12,884 bases of DNA from Candidatus Zixiibacteriota bacterium. Its GTDB lineage: Bacteria; Blakebacterota; Blakebacteria; Blakebacterales; Blakebacteraceae. The DNA lies in contig JAUVWC010000004.1 of the NCBI GenBank assembly GCA_030604325.1, positions 1 to 12,884 of the forward strand, written 5' to 3'. Below, piece by piece: positions 1-9,474 of the stretch (positions are counted from its first letter, which is position 1; each line of letters begins with the position of its first letter). The notes beneath the pieces were generated by a model. The model had not been told where the DNA came from. It did not search any database and saw nothing but the letters and a program-made list of their open reading frames with translations. Position numbers and translations under genes: made by a program.

Positions 1-312
1 GCCGTGCAGTCCTTCGGTGGGATGCAGGTAGGCAGCGGGAGTCCCGGTACTGGTCAGCGTGGCGGCGATCTTCTGACCGATAATGCCCGATTTGCCCAGA
101 CCAGTGACGATCACCCGACCCGGGCAGTCATGGATCATGCGTACGGAGCGGCTGAAATCGGAGTTGACACTGTCGGAAAGACCGGCCACACCCTGGACTT
201 CCAGCTCGATAACCTTCCGCCCCCACTCCTGGATCAGGTCATCGGTCACCTCCGACAGCTTCGGCTTTCGCCTCGGCGGCTGCCCCGGCCCGGATGCGCT
301 CTCGGCGGTCAT
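1..312 (-). CDS. kdsD: Arabinose-5-phosphate isomerase, N-terminal part (cut by window edge)
   Basis: Converts D-ribulose 5-phosphate to D-arabinose 5-phosphate, the first committed step of Kdo (LPS inner-core sugar) synthesis, in the cytoplasm. Only the first 104 residues are in the window; family members are about 320 residues (SIS domain plus two CBS domains), so about two thirds lie beyond position 1. The SIS-domain start is plain: VIVTGLGKSGIIGQKIA at about residues 67-83, with the family lysine at 74, then YLHPTEGLHG at 95-104. The first 20 residues are a Pro/Arg/Lys-rich tail not typical of the family core. The ATG at 312 overlaps the kdsC stop as ATGA (4 nt), and AGGAGG lies about 12 nt upstream inside kdsC, so translation is probably coupled. 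KpsF and GutQ are paralogous names; the kds context favours KdsD. Confidence 0.93.
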   Translation of the reverse strand, partial: MTAESASGPGQPPRRKPKLSEVTDDLIQEWGRKVIELEVQGVAGLSDSVNSDFSRSVRMIHDCPGRVIVTGLGKSGIIGQKIAATLTSTGTPAAYLHPTEGLHG

Positions 313-821
313 GGGGAGGGTATACCTCCTTTTGCTTCTATTATCTGTTCCAACAATTCTCTAACCGCACCTTCTCCGCCCCTTGCCTCGGTTACTATAT
401 CAGCGATCTCCTTGACTTCCTGGTGGGCGTTGGCCACGGCACACGACACCCCCACCTGCCCCATGATCGACAGATCGTTGAGGTCATCGCCGATGTAGGC
501 CACCCTGCTTGCCTCCAATCCCGATTCCGTAAGTACGGCCTCAAAGGCTTCCTGCTTGAATGACTGGTTCTGGTGGACCTGTGTGATCCGTAGCGCTCTG
601 GCACGGTGCTCCACCGCTTCGCACTGCCGGCCGGAGATAATAGCATACCGCAGACCGACCCGATATCCCCGAAAGACACCGTATCCGTCCTGGATGTTGA
701 AACGGACCGATTCACGCCCGTCGGGACCGACCAGAACCGAACCATCAGTCAGCACACCATCCACATCGAAAATGACCAGTTCGATCCGGGCCAAACGGGT
801 ATCAAGATCTCGATCATTCAT
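309..821 (-). CDS. kdsC: 3-deoxy-D-manno-octulosonate-8-phosphate phosphatase (KdsC)
   Basis: HAD-superfamily phosphatase that hydrolyses Kdo-8-phosphate to Kdo. At 170 residues it has the usual length of the capless KdsC type, which works as a tetramer. HAD motif I is FDVDGVLTDG at 18-27, with nucleophile Asp19 and acid/base Asp21. Motif II is in IISGR (61-65), the motif III lysine is probably Lys89, and motif IV is GDDLND at 111-116. The glycine-rich DGYGVFRG (45-52) is also typical. The start ATG at 821 has only a modest AAGAG ribosome site upstream. A 60-nt gap separates it from the kdsA stop, and it overlaps kdsD by 4 nt. Nothing is missing or broken. Family assignment is firm from motifs and context. 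Confidence 0.95.
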   Translation of the reverse strand: MNDRDLDTRLARIELVIFDVDGVLTDGSVLVGPDGRESVRFNIQDGYGVFRGYRVGLRYAIISGRQCEAVEHRARALRITQVHQNQSFKQEAFEAVLTESGLEASRVAYIGDDLNDLSIMGQVGVSCAVANAHQEVKEIADIVTEARGGEGAVRELLEQIIEAKGGIPSP

Positions 822-881
822 GCGAGACTCTTCACATTCTCTATATCAATCGATAGGCACCCTGTATGCCGATGTCGCACT

Positions 882-1748
882 CTACAGTTTCTCCCCGGGC
901 GTAGGTAGGGCACGGGCTTCGTCTCCGGTCAACGCCCGCCGGGCGACATCGAGGGCGAGAACCTGCTCAAGTATACACCGCATCTGCTCCGGCGTTACCT
1001 GCGCATCCGCATCACACAGGGCTGTGGAAGGGTCGGGATGAACCTCGCAGAATAGTCCGGCCACCCCGGCCCCACCCGCCGCCCGGGCCAGCACCGCCGC
1101 ATACTTGCGCTCCCCTCCAGAAGTATCACCAGCGGCACCGGGAAGCTGGGTCGAATGGGTGACATCGAATATGACCGGGGTTCCCAGGCGGCCCATTTCG
1201 GCCAGACCGCGCATGTCAACTACCAGATCGTTGTACCCGAAAGTTGTACCACGCTCGGTAAGCAGTACGTTCGGATTCCCCGCTTCAGTGATTTTCCGGA
1301 CCAGCGAATGCATGCCCGCCGGCCCCACGAACTGCCCCTTCTTTATATTGACCGGCCGTCGGGATGCAGCCGCGGCCAAGGCCAGCGGTGTCTGCCGGCA
1401 GAGAAAAGCGGGTATCTGGAGAAGATCCACCACTTCGGCCACCGGCTCAACATCACTAGTCTCGTGGATATCGGTGGTGACAGGGACTCCGAACCTCTCC
1501 TTAACCTCGACCAGCACGGCAAGACCCTCTTCGCGGCCGGGACCCATATAGGAGGTTCCACTGGAACGGTTCGCTTTCATGAAGGAGGACTTAAAAATGA
1601 GTGGCACCGAGAGGGAGCGCGTGATCTCCACCAGGGCTTCGCAGGTATCCAGCACCAGTGCTCGGGATTCCACGACATCAGGTCCGGCAATAAGAACCAG
1701 GGGAGCACTTCCACCGACCGGGAACTCCCCGACCGTTACCGCAGCCAT
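882..1748 (-). CDS. kdsA: 3-deoxy-8-phosphooctulonate synthase (KdsA)
   Basis: Condenses phosphoenolpyruvate with arabinose 5-phosphate to Kdo-8-phosphate. The protein has 288 residues, normal for the TIM-barrel family. Recognisable blocks are LIAGPDVVES (19-28), KANRSS (58-63), TTDIHE (91-96), PAFLCRQT (113-120), NIKKGQF (134-140), TERGTTFGYN (164-173), FDVTHSTQLPG (194-204) and CEVHPDP (234-240). From recalled family sequences, three of the four metal ligands of metal-dependent KdsA are present: His198, Glu235 and Asp246. The fourth ligand position, Cys in Aquifex-type enzymes and Asn in E. coli-type enzymes, is Asp24 here (codon GAT). Met57 replaces the Asp usual before KANRSS. The start ATG at 1748 is 6 nt after the pyrG stop, with GGGAGG upstream inside pyrG. 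It is co-transcribed with pyrG. Confidence 0.96.
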   Translation of the reverse strand: MAAVTVGEFPVGGSAPLVLIAGPDVVESRALVLDTCEALVEITRSLSVPLIFKSSFMKANRSSGTSYMGPGREEGLAVLVEVKERFGVPVTTDIHETSDVEPVAEVVDLLQIPAFLCRQTPLALAAAASRRPVNIKKGQFVGPAGMHSLVRKITEAGNPNVLLTERGTTFGYNDLVVDMRGLAEMGRLGTPVIFDVTHSTQLPGAAGDTSGGERKYAAVLARAAGGAGVAGLFCEVHPDPSTALCDADAQVTPEQMRCILEQVLALDVARRALTGDEARALPTPGEKL

Positions 1749-1754
1749 GGCGGA

Positions 1755-4272
<2,518 letters not shown>

Positions 4273-4299
4273 CAGAGCCGGGTGCCTCCTCGTCGCGTG

Positions 4300-6504
4300 T
4301 CAGTTCCATTCCATCACTCGCAGCTTCGCATATTTCGCCATCAAGCGCTTGGTACCGACTTCCCCAAACGCCACCACGAGCCGTGTCTTCTCCCCCCTGC
4401 CCGAGATCTCCAATATCCGACCGCTTCCCAGCGTGGGGTGTTCCACCCTCTGGCCTACCCGAAATCCACCAGGTTGGTCCTGGTTCTCACCCTCATAATC
4501 GGGCATGACATCCATCCGCTCCGCCTCATCGAAGGAGCCGGCGCTTCGGCGCGCTCGCCCGGTTCCTATACCATGTGAGGCCAGGTGGAGCTGATCCACC
4601 GTCTTTATCAAGCCCACAGGGATCTCGCCCAGGAACCGACTGGGCAGCCTATCCTGGACGTTTCCCCAGCGACGCCGGCGTCGTGCACGAGTAAGGTAGA
4701 GTTCCTCCTTTGCTCTTGTCATCCCAACGTAACACAACCGGCGCTCCTCCTCCAGCCCGTCAGCACCCTCCGTCGAGCGCAACATGGGACAGAGTTCCTC
4801 CTCCATGCCGGTAATGAATACGATCGGATACTCCAATCCTTTTGCCGAGTGAAGTGTCATCAGGGTGACGGCCTCACCCTTCTCCTCCCACTCGTCAACA
4901 TCCGTCAGCAGGCTCACCTCCTCCAGGAACCGGGGGAGATCGGCCTCATCCCCGTACTCATCCGTAAATTCCTCCATCCCCGACAGCAGTTCGCCTAGAT
5001 TGTCCAATCGCGATTGGGCCTGCACCGTGTCCTCGGAGATCAGCATATCGAAGTATCCCACTTCCTCGAGCAGGTCACGGGCCAGCGTGCCTATTTCTCT
5101 CTCCGAAATCCCGGCGCGAAATTTTTTCATCGTCGACGCGAACGATCGAAGCCTGACACCGGCCCTACCGACTTCATCAGCTGCGGCCTCCAAGCCTTCG
5201 AGGGGATCGCCGCCCCATCCTTCCAGCAGTCCCAGGATCCTTCCGAGGGTAACCTCCCCTATGCCGCGTCGTGGGGTCCCCAGCGCCCGCGCCAGGCTAA
5301 CGGTATCCAGCGGGTTCACCAGGTAACGAAGGTGAGCAAGGGTGTCCTTGATCTCCGCCCGCTCATAGAACCGGAAGCCTCCCACGATCGTGTAGTTCAG
5401 ACCGGCACCGCTGAGGGCGTGTTCCAGCACACGGGACTGCCCGTTCGTTCGATAGAGCAGCACGATATCTCCAAGGCCGCGCCCTTCGTCCCGGCGCTTG
5501 GCCTGGATGATCCGGGCGATTCCACGGGCCTCTTCCTCGTCGCTGAGAAAGACCAGATGGTGTACCAGAGCGCCCTCGCCCAGTTCACTCCAGAGCACCT
5601 TCTTATGGCGGCTGGGGTTGTGATCGATGAGCGCTGAGGCGGCAGAAAGAATGCCCTGAGTGGAACGATAATTCTGATCCAGGACCACCACCCGGGCGTC
5701 GGGATAATCGCGCTCGAAATTAAGGATGTTACGGATGTCAGCCCCACGCCAGCTGTAGATGCTCTGGTCCGGGTCCCCTACTACGCACAGTCCCCGGTGC
5801 CTACCCGAGAGGATCCTTACCAGATGGTACTGAGGGCAGTTGGTATCCTGGTATTCATCCACCAGCAGGTAGCGAAATCGCTCCTGGTAGTCCTCGGCCA
5901 CTTCGGGCGCTATCTCGAACAGGCGCAGCATGTTCAGCAGCAGGTCGTCGAAGTCCATCGCATTGCTCTCTTTAAGAGCACGTTGATAAGCCAGGTAGAC
6001 TTCGTATATTTCCCTGTTCACACCCGCGTCTCCAAAGCAATCCGCCTTTATATCCACTACTATCTCGTTTCTCACCCTGCTGATCAGAGCCCGTACCATC
6101 GCCGGCGGGAAGGTCTTCTCCGGCAGATCCAGCTCCGATATCACCTTCCGCAACATGGTCAGCTGATCGCTCTCGTCGTATATCGAGAAGTTCGAACGGT
6201 AGCCCAGGTGTTCTCCATGTCGGCGCAGAAGCTTGGCGCAGAAAGAGTGGAAGGTGCCGGCACTTACTCCATCGCTCAAAGGACCCACCAGTTGCCTGAC
6301 CCGCCCGATCATCTCGCTGGCTGCCTTGTTGGTGAAGGTGACCGCCATAAGGTTGTAGGGACTCAGCCCCACCTCTTCCAGCAGGTAGGCAATCTTGGCG
6401 GTCAGGACCCGCGTCTTGCCGCTGCCGGCACCAGCCACCACGAGCAGCGGTGAATCTATATACTCAACTGCTTCACGCTGACTCGCATTCAGGCTGATGT
6501 CCAT
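4300..6504 (-). CDS. pcrA: UvrD/PcrA-type superfamily 1A DNA helicase
   Basis: A 3'-5' ATP-dependent DNA helicase used in nucleotide excision repair, replication restart and clearing of protein-DNA complexes. From ATG 6504 it is 734 residues, the normal PcrA/UvrD size. Motifs in order: Q-motif LNASQREAV (5-13), Walker A GAGSGKT (25-31), motif Ia TFTNKAA (56-62), Walker B DEYQD (216-220), motif III DPDQSIYSWRGAD (244-256), motif IV LDQNYRST (275-282), then TLHSAKGLEYP (motif V) and YVGMTRAKEELYL (motif VI). The last ~50 residues (VGQRVEHPTLGSGRI to KRLMAKYAKL) match the small Tudor-like domain of PcrA that binds RNA polymerase. GAGG 7 nt upstream decides the start; in-frame ATGs at 6552 and 6528 lack a ribosome site, and the first falls in a predicted hairpin. 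UvrD versus PcrA naming is not resolved; RecB- or Rep-like assignment is less likely. Confidence 0.95.
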   Translation of the reverse strand: MDISLNASQREAVEYIDSPLLVVAGAGSGKTRVLTAKIAYLLEEVGLSPYNLMAVTFTNKAASEMIGRVRQLVGPLSDGVSAGTFHSFCAKLLRRHGEHLGYRSNFSIYDESDQLTMLRKVISELDLPEKTFPPAMVRALISRVRNEIVVDIKADCFGDAGVNREIYEVYLAYQRALKESNAMDFDDLLLNMLRLFEIAPEVAEDYQERFRYLLVDEYQDTNCPQYHLVRILSGRHRGLCVVGDPDQSIYSWRGADIRNILNFERDYPDARVVVLDQNYRSTQGILSAASALIDHNPSRHKKVLWSELGEGALVHHLVFLSDEEEARGIARIIQAKRRDEGRGLGDIVLLYRTNGQSRVLEHALSGAGLNYTIVGGFRFYERAEIKDTLAHLRYLVNPLDTVSLARALGTPRRGIGEVTLGRILGLLEGWGGDPLEGLEAAADEVGRAGVRLRSFASTMKKFRAGISEREIGTLARDLLEEVGYFDMLISEDTVQAQSRLDNLGELLSGMEEFTDEYGDEADLPRFLEEVSLLTDVDEWEEKGEAVTLMTLHSAKGLEYPIVFITGMEEELCPMLRSTEGADGLEEERRLCYVGMTRAKEELYLTRARRRRRWGNVQDRLPSRFLGEIPVGLIKTVDQLHLASHGIGTGRARRSAGSFDEAERMDVMPDYEGENQDQPGGFRVGQRVEHPTLGSGRILEISGRGEKTRLVVAFGEVGTKRLMAKYAKLRVMEWN

Positions 6505-6511
6505 AAGGAAT

Positions 6512-6515
6512 CCTC
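6512..6515 (-). promoter_or_regulatory. Ribosome binding site of the helicase gene
   Basis: GAGG on the minus strand, 7 nt before ATG 6504. It decides between three in-frame ATGs (6552, 6528, 6504) in favour of the last, which also gives the family-typical N-terminus. Confidence 0.7.
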
Positions 6516-6533
6516 GCACGCAGTCCATCAACG

Positions 6534-6574
6534 AAAAACCGGGCGGCGGCAACCAGCGGGGACCGTTCGCCCGG
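6534..6574 (-). terminator. Candidate Rho-independent terminator after the LysM gene
   Basis: Read on the minus strand, a perfect 7-bp G+C-rich arm CCGGGCG (6574-6568) is followed by a 22-nt loop region, the matching arm CGCCCGG (6545-6539) and then TTTTT (6538-6534). The long loop weakens the call, although short inner pairings are possible. It lies 83 nt past the LysM stop and only 30 nt before the helicase start, so it could equally be an attenuator in the helicase leader. Confidence 0.45.
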
Positions 6575-6586
6575 ATACTTACGTGA

Positions 6587-6623
6587 GCTGCCGATCAGGC
6601 GGGGAGTCCCGGCGGGCGGCAGC
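6587..6623 (-). repeat. G+C-rich inverted repeat downstream of the LysM gene
   Basis: A perfect 7-bp inverted repeat, GCTGCCG at 6587-6593 and CGGCAGC at 6617-6623, encloses 23 nt that can form a further small CGGG/CCCG hairpin. No T-tract follows on the minus strand, so it is not a standard terminator alone. It sits just upstream (in transcription order) of the candidate terminator at 6534-6574, so this 152-nt gap carries two hairpins in tandem. Confidence 0.4.
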
Positions 6624-6656
6624 GAATTGCTGAAGAGTTACTAATGAGTGGAGTCG

Positions 6657-7931
6657 CTACCGCTCCGAACCGGCCGAGTCCACGAAAACCGAACGCCCAA
6701 TCAACTCAACCTTTTCCCCCGCAGCAATATCAGAAGTACTTATAGTAAGCAGCATCACGGTGGCTGTCTTTTCCTGGACGGCAATCACCACGGCCCGACC
6801 CAGCTCCTCTTCGTAGAACCGGAGCCGGCCGCGCTCGGTCTGCGGACGCCGGATAACGTATAGATCCCCCACCCGAACACCCTCTTCGCTGCCACCGTCG
6901 ATGAAGAGCATGTCGTAAGGATGCAGGTTGCCTTCGGGTTTGGCCCGGGCAACTACATACCCCGAGCGCCCTCCCTGCACGCCAACGAATTCCTTCCACG
7001 GCCTGCTGTCAACTTCAGGAGCAGGGATGACCCGGTCCTTCCTCTTTACGGCGTCGAAGACGGCCGCCATCACGCCCTGGCTCGTTCGCCCCTCCACATC
7101 CACAATGCGTAGGATACCCTTTACATTGATCTTACGGCCTAACCGGTGTCCCCACTCCGGGTGCCTCACCCTCGGCCCCTGTTCGACAACCACATAGAAG
7201 TCACCAACTTCGGCGTCCCGATCGCCCACATCCAGAAAAACCTGGTTGTACACCGACATATTCATTTCGTCGCTTTCGCCGCCGATGATCTGTCCGCGAG
7301 GCCACTGCCTTGGATCTCCGATGTAGCCGGCAGCCAGAATAGCGCTCACCGACGCCAGGGGATGGTAGCGTTCCTCGGGTGTAATGAGCCCTAGGTCCAG
7401 GCCTCCACTTTCAACCTCTTCCTGCTGCTCCGTGGCGGTCACCTGTTGCTCCGTGACGGTCACCTGTTGCTCAGTGACAGCCTCACGGACAGGAGCCACC
7501 ACAGGACGTTCTTCTTCAGGGATAGCCAGCTCCACCTCCCGTGCTGCCTCGCTCACGCCCAGCCTGCTCTCCGGCCATACCTCCTCGAATGAAAGTATTA
7601 CCGGGATGCCACCGCCGATCGGGAACCATATACGCTGACCGGGATAGATCCAGTGAGGATCGGCGATGATCTGGTTGTTTGCCTCATATACTGAGGGCCA
7701 CAGCCAGGGGCTCTGCAGATAGAGGGCTGACAGATCCCACAGTGTGTCCCCTTTGCGGACAACGTGTGTAGTCCCACCCGTGGTGTCGATCTGGCCTGCG
7801 GCAGGCTGGATCTGTGCCTGGATCGTACCGGGAGAGAGGGCGAGGAACAGGATCGCCCAACAGAAGGCGGCATAGCTGCGCACTCGAGCTGGGCCGGCTG
7901 ACGCCCGATACTCTTGAGTTGAAGACTGCAT
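6657..7931 (-). CDS. Exported LysM-domain protein with duplicated C-terminal domain
   Basis: Probable peptidoglycan-binding protein of the cell envelope; no enzymatic domain is visible. From ATG 7931 it is 424 residues. A signal peptide is clear: Arg-containing N-region, hydrophobic core AAFCWAILFLALSPG at 21-35, likely cleavage after TIQA (39). A single LysM domain spans about 55-104 (HVVRKGDTLWDLS to IYPGQRIWFP), of the longer type with an SPWLWPSVYEAN segment. A Glu/Val/Thr/Gln-rich linker follows, containing three 7-residue repeats at 150-170. Two related beta-rich segments lie at about 228-303 and 340-411, each opening VFLDVG/MLFIDGG, then VGDFYVV/VGDLYVI. GTG 7943 in the same frame is a possible start, but GAGGTG 9 nt before ATG 7931 overlaps that GTG, so the ATG is preferred. 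It may be monocistronic: 135 nt separate it from the mutase and 152 nt from the helicase. Confidence 0.85.
   Translation of the reverse strand: MQSSTQEYRASAGPARVRSYAAFCWAILFLALSPGTIQAQIQPAAGQIDTTGGTTHVVRKGDTLWDLSALYLQSPWLWPSVYEANNQIIADPHWIYPGQRIWFPIGGGIPVILSFEEVWPESRLGVSEAAREVELAIPEEERPVVAPVREAVTEQQVTVTEQQVTATEQQEEVESGGLDLGLITPEERYHPLASVSAILAAGYIGDPRQWPRGQIIGGESDEMNMSVYNQVFLDVGDRDAEVGDFYVVVEQGPRVRHPEWGHRLGRKINVKGILRIVDVEGRTSQGVMAAVFDAVKRKDRVIPAPEVDSRPWKEFVGVQGGRSGYVVARAKPEGNLHPYDMLFIDGGSEEGVRVGDLYVIRRPQTERGRLRFYEEELGRAVVIAVQEKTATVMLLTISTSDIAAGEKVELIGRSVFVDSAGSER
7422..7484 (-). repeat. Three tandem 21-bp repeats inside the LysM gene
   Basis: Three in-frame 21-bp units (7422-7442, 7443-7463, 7464-7484) encode EAVTEQQ, VTVTEQQ and VTATEQQ. 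The first two units on the plus strand differ at only two positions; the third is more diverged. The period is a multiple of three, so copy-number change would alter linker length without a frameshift. Confidence 0.9.
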
Positions 7932-8066
7932 CAATTTGATCACCTCGTCTCACCCCCACTGGAGGGCGGCTGCAAGGAACTGTGAGAACCGACCAGAGAT
8001 AAAGAGGTTCAACAACGTCCAGAACGATATAGAATAAACTAAATATAACCCCTTATGCAATGCACC
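7932..8066 (-). promoter_or_regulatory. Intergenic leader with possible promoter before the LysM gene
   Basis: The 135-nt gap is AT-rich from about 8021 to 8060, unlike its surroundings. A weak sigma70-like pair reads TTGCAT (8060-8055), 18 nt, TATTCT (8036-8031) on the minus strand. Nearer the gene, TCTCAC/GTGAGA (7948-7953 and 7982-7987) could form a stem enclosing a smaller CCC/GGG hairpin, just before the ribosome site. Both are candidates only; no known riboswitch or operator was recognised. Confidence 0.3.
7941..7946 (-). promoter_or_regulatory. Ribosome binding site of the LysM gene
   Basis: GAGGTG on the minus strand, 9 nt before ATG 7931. An upstream in-frame GTG (7943) lies inside this site, which favours the ATG as start. 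Confidence 0.65.
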
Positions 8067-9464
8067 TTACACATTTGATACTCCACACGCCTTTTTTAGT
8101 TCCTCCACATCTACCGAGTCGAAGGTTTCCAGTGCCGACACGAACTCCGCGCATACCCGGGCCAGCACTTCTTCCGTACGGCCCTCGAACCGCAGCACGA
8201 TAACCGGCTGAGTGTTGCTGGCGCGCACTAAACCCCACCCGCCTTGGAAAATCACTCGCGCCCCGTCGATGTCCACCACCTCGACATCCTTCCTATCCTT
8301 GAACCGGCGTGTGGCTTCGGCCACCACGTCGAATTTATCCTCATCGGGACAGCCCACTCGCAGCTCAGGAGTGGAATAGTAGTAGGGAATGTCGTTAACC
8401 ACCTCTGCCAGCGATACCCCCCAGCGGTCGAGGATGCTCAGCAACCGGGCAGCGGCATAGAGAGCGTCGTCGAAACCGAACCACCCCTCCCGGAAGAACA
8501 TATGACCGCTCATTTCGCCGGCACTTGGGACACCTGAGCGTTTCATCTCCGCTTTGATCAGGGAGTGGCCGGTCTTCCACATATGTGGAATCCCGCCGTG
8601 CGCCTCGATATCCTCGACCAGAGCCTGGCTACACTTCACATCAAAAAGGATCTTCTGCTGACCAAGCCGTTCCAGTACATCTCTGGCATAGATAGCCAGC
8701 AACTGGTCGCCGTAGATCAAACGGCCGCCGTCGTCCACCACACCAATGCGATCACCGTCTCCGTCGAAGCCGATACCCAGGTCCGCCGCCCCGGCGATTA
8801 CCGCTCTCTGCAGGTCCTCCATGAACCGGGGTACGGTAGGGTCGGGGAGATGGTTGGGGAAGGTTCCGTCCGGTTCGCAGTAGAGCCCCTCGACACGGCA
8901 ACCCAATTCCCTGAATATCCGCAGCGCTGCCGGGCCGGCGATCCCGGTTCCAGCATCTACAACGATGCTCGGAGGAGACGAGAGCGACACCCGACTGGTG
9001 ACGGCTTCAATGTACTCGTCGAGGATCGGGGTCGGACAGACCTCTCCCTCTCCCACCTCGAAATCCTGCTCTTCAATGAGTGACCTAAGCTCCTGGATTT
9101 GCTCGCCGTATGCGGCGGCACCCTGAATGGTCATCTTGAACCCATTATACTCCGCCGGGTTGTGCGACCCCGTCACCTGGAGGCTGCCGTCGGCGCCGGT
9201 GCTAACCTCGGCGAAGTAGACTCCTGGCGTGGGCATCGATCCCACATCCAGCACTTCCATTCCGCAGGCGACCAAACCTTCTCCCACGCGGGCGTGCAAG
9301 CGCAAGCTGGACAGCCTGATGTCATGGCCCATCGCCACACGCCTTCCCCCGCCGCGCCGCAACACGGTCCCGAAGGCCCTGCCAATGTCGAAAGCGACGT
9401 CGTCGGTGAGGTCTTCGGATGCTACCCCGCGTATATCGTATTCACGAAAGATGAGAGGATTCAT
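8067..9464 (-). CDS. manB: Phosphomannomutase/phosphoglucomutase (alpha-D-phosphohexomutase)
   Basis: Interconverts the 6- and 1-phosphates of mannose or glucose, feeding GDP-mannose or UDP-glucose synthesis for LPS and exopolysaccharide. The protein is 465 residues, the AlgC (PMM/PGM) size. The N-terminus FREYDIRG (6-13) is typical of this subfamily. The phosphoserine loop TGSHNP has Ser100, the metal loop FDGDGDR has Asp234/236/238, the sugar-specificity loop GEMSGH is at 316-321, and the phosphate-binding loop RASNTQP is at 414-420. All four domains are intact. The gene starts 10 nt after the phosphatase stop with no good ribosome site (GTGACAAATAATAC before ATG), so it probably depends on translation of the upstream gene. 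Glucosamine mutase (GlmM) is unlikely because GEMSGH and the N-terminus are of the PMM/PGM kind. Substrate preference cannot be decided from sequence. Confidence 0.93.
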   Translation of the reverse strand: MNPLIFREYDIRGVASEDLTDDVAFDIGRAFGTVLRRGGGRRVAMGHDIRLSSLRLHARVGEGLVACGMEVLDVGSMPTPGVYFAEVSTGADGSLQVTGSHNPAEYNGFKMTIQGAAAYGEQIQELRSLIEEQDFEVGEGEVCPTPILDEYIEAVTSRVSLSSPPSIVVDAGTGIAGPAALRIFRELGCRVEGLYCEPDGTFPNHLPDPTVPRFMEDLQRAVIAGAADLGIGFDGDGDRIGVVDDGGRLIYGDQLLAIYARDVLERLGQQKILFDVKCSQALVEDIEAHGGIPHMWKTGHSLIKAEMKRSGVPSAGEMSGHMFFREGWFGFDDALYAAARLLSILDRWGVSLAEVVNDIPYYYSTPELRVGCPDEDKFDVVAEATRRFKDRKDVEVVDIDGARVIFQGGWGLVRASNTQPVIVLRFEGRTEEVLARVCAEFVSALETFDSVDVEELKKACGVSNV

Positions 9465-9474
9465 GTATTATTTG

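Noticed and set aside
6505..6552. N-terminal extension of the helicase from ATG 6552
   Set aside because: It lacks a ribosome site, falls in a predicted hairpin and adds residues absent from the family; ATG 6504 has GAGG at good spacing.
7422..7484. Short tandem repeats as a possible CRISPR array
   Set aside because: The units are directly adjacent without spacers, are in frame and encode a protein linker.
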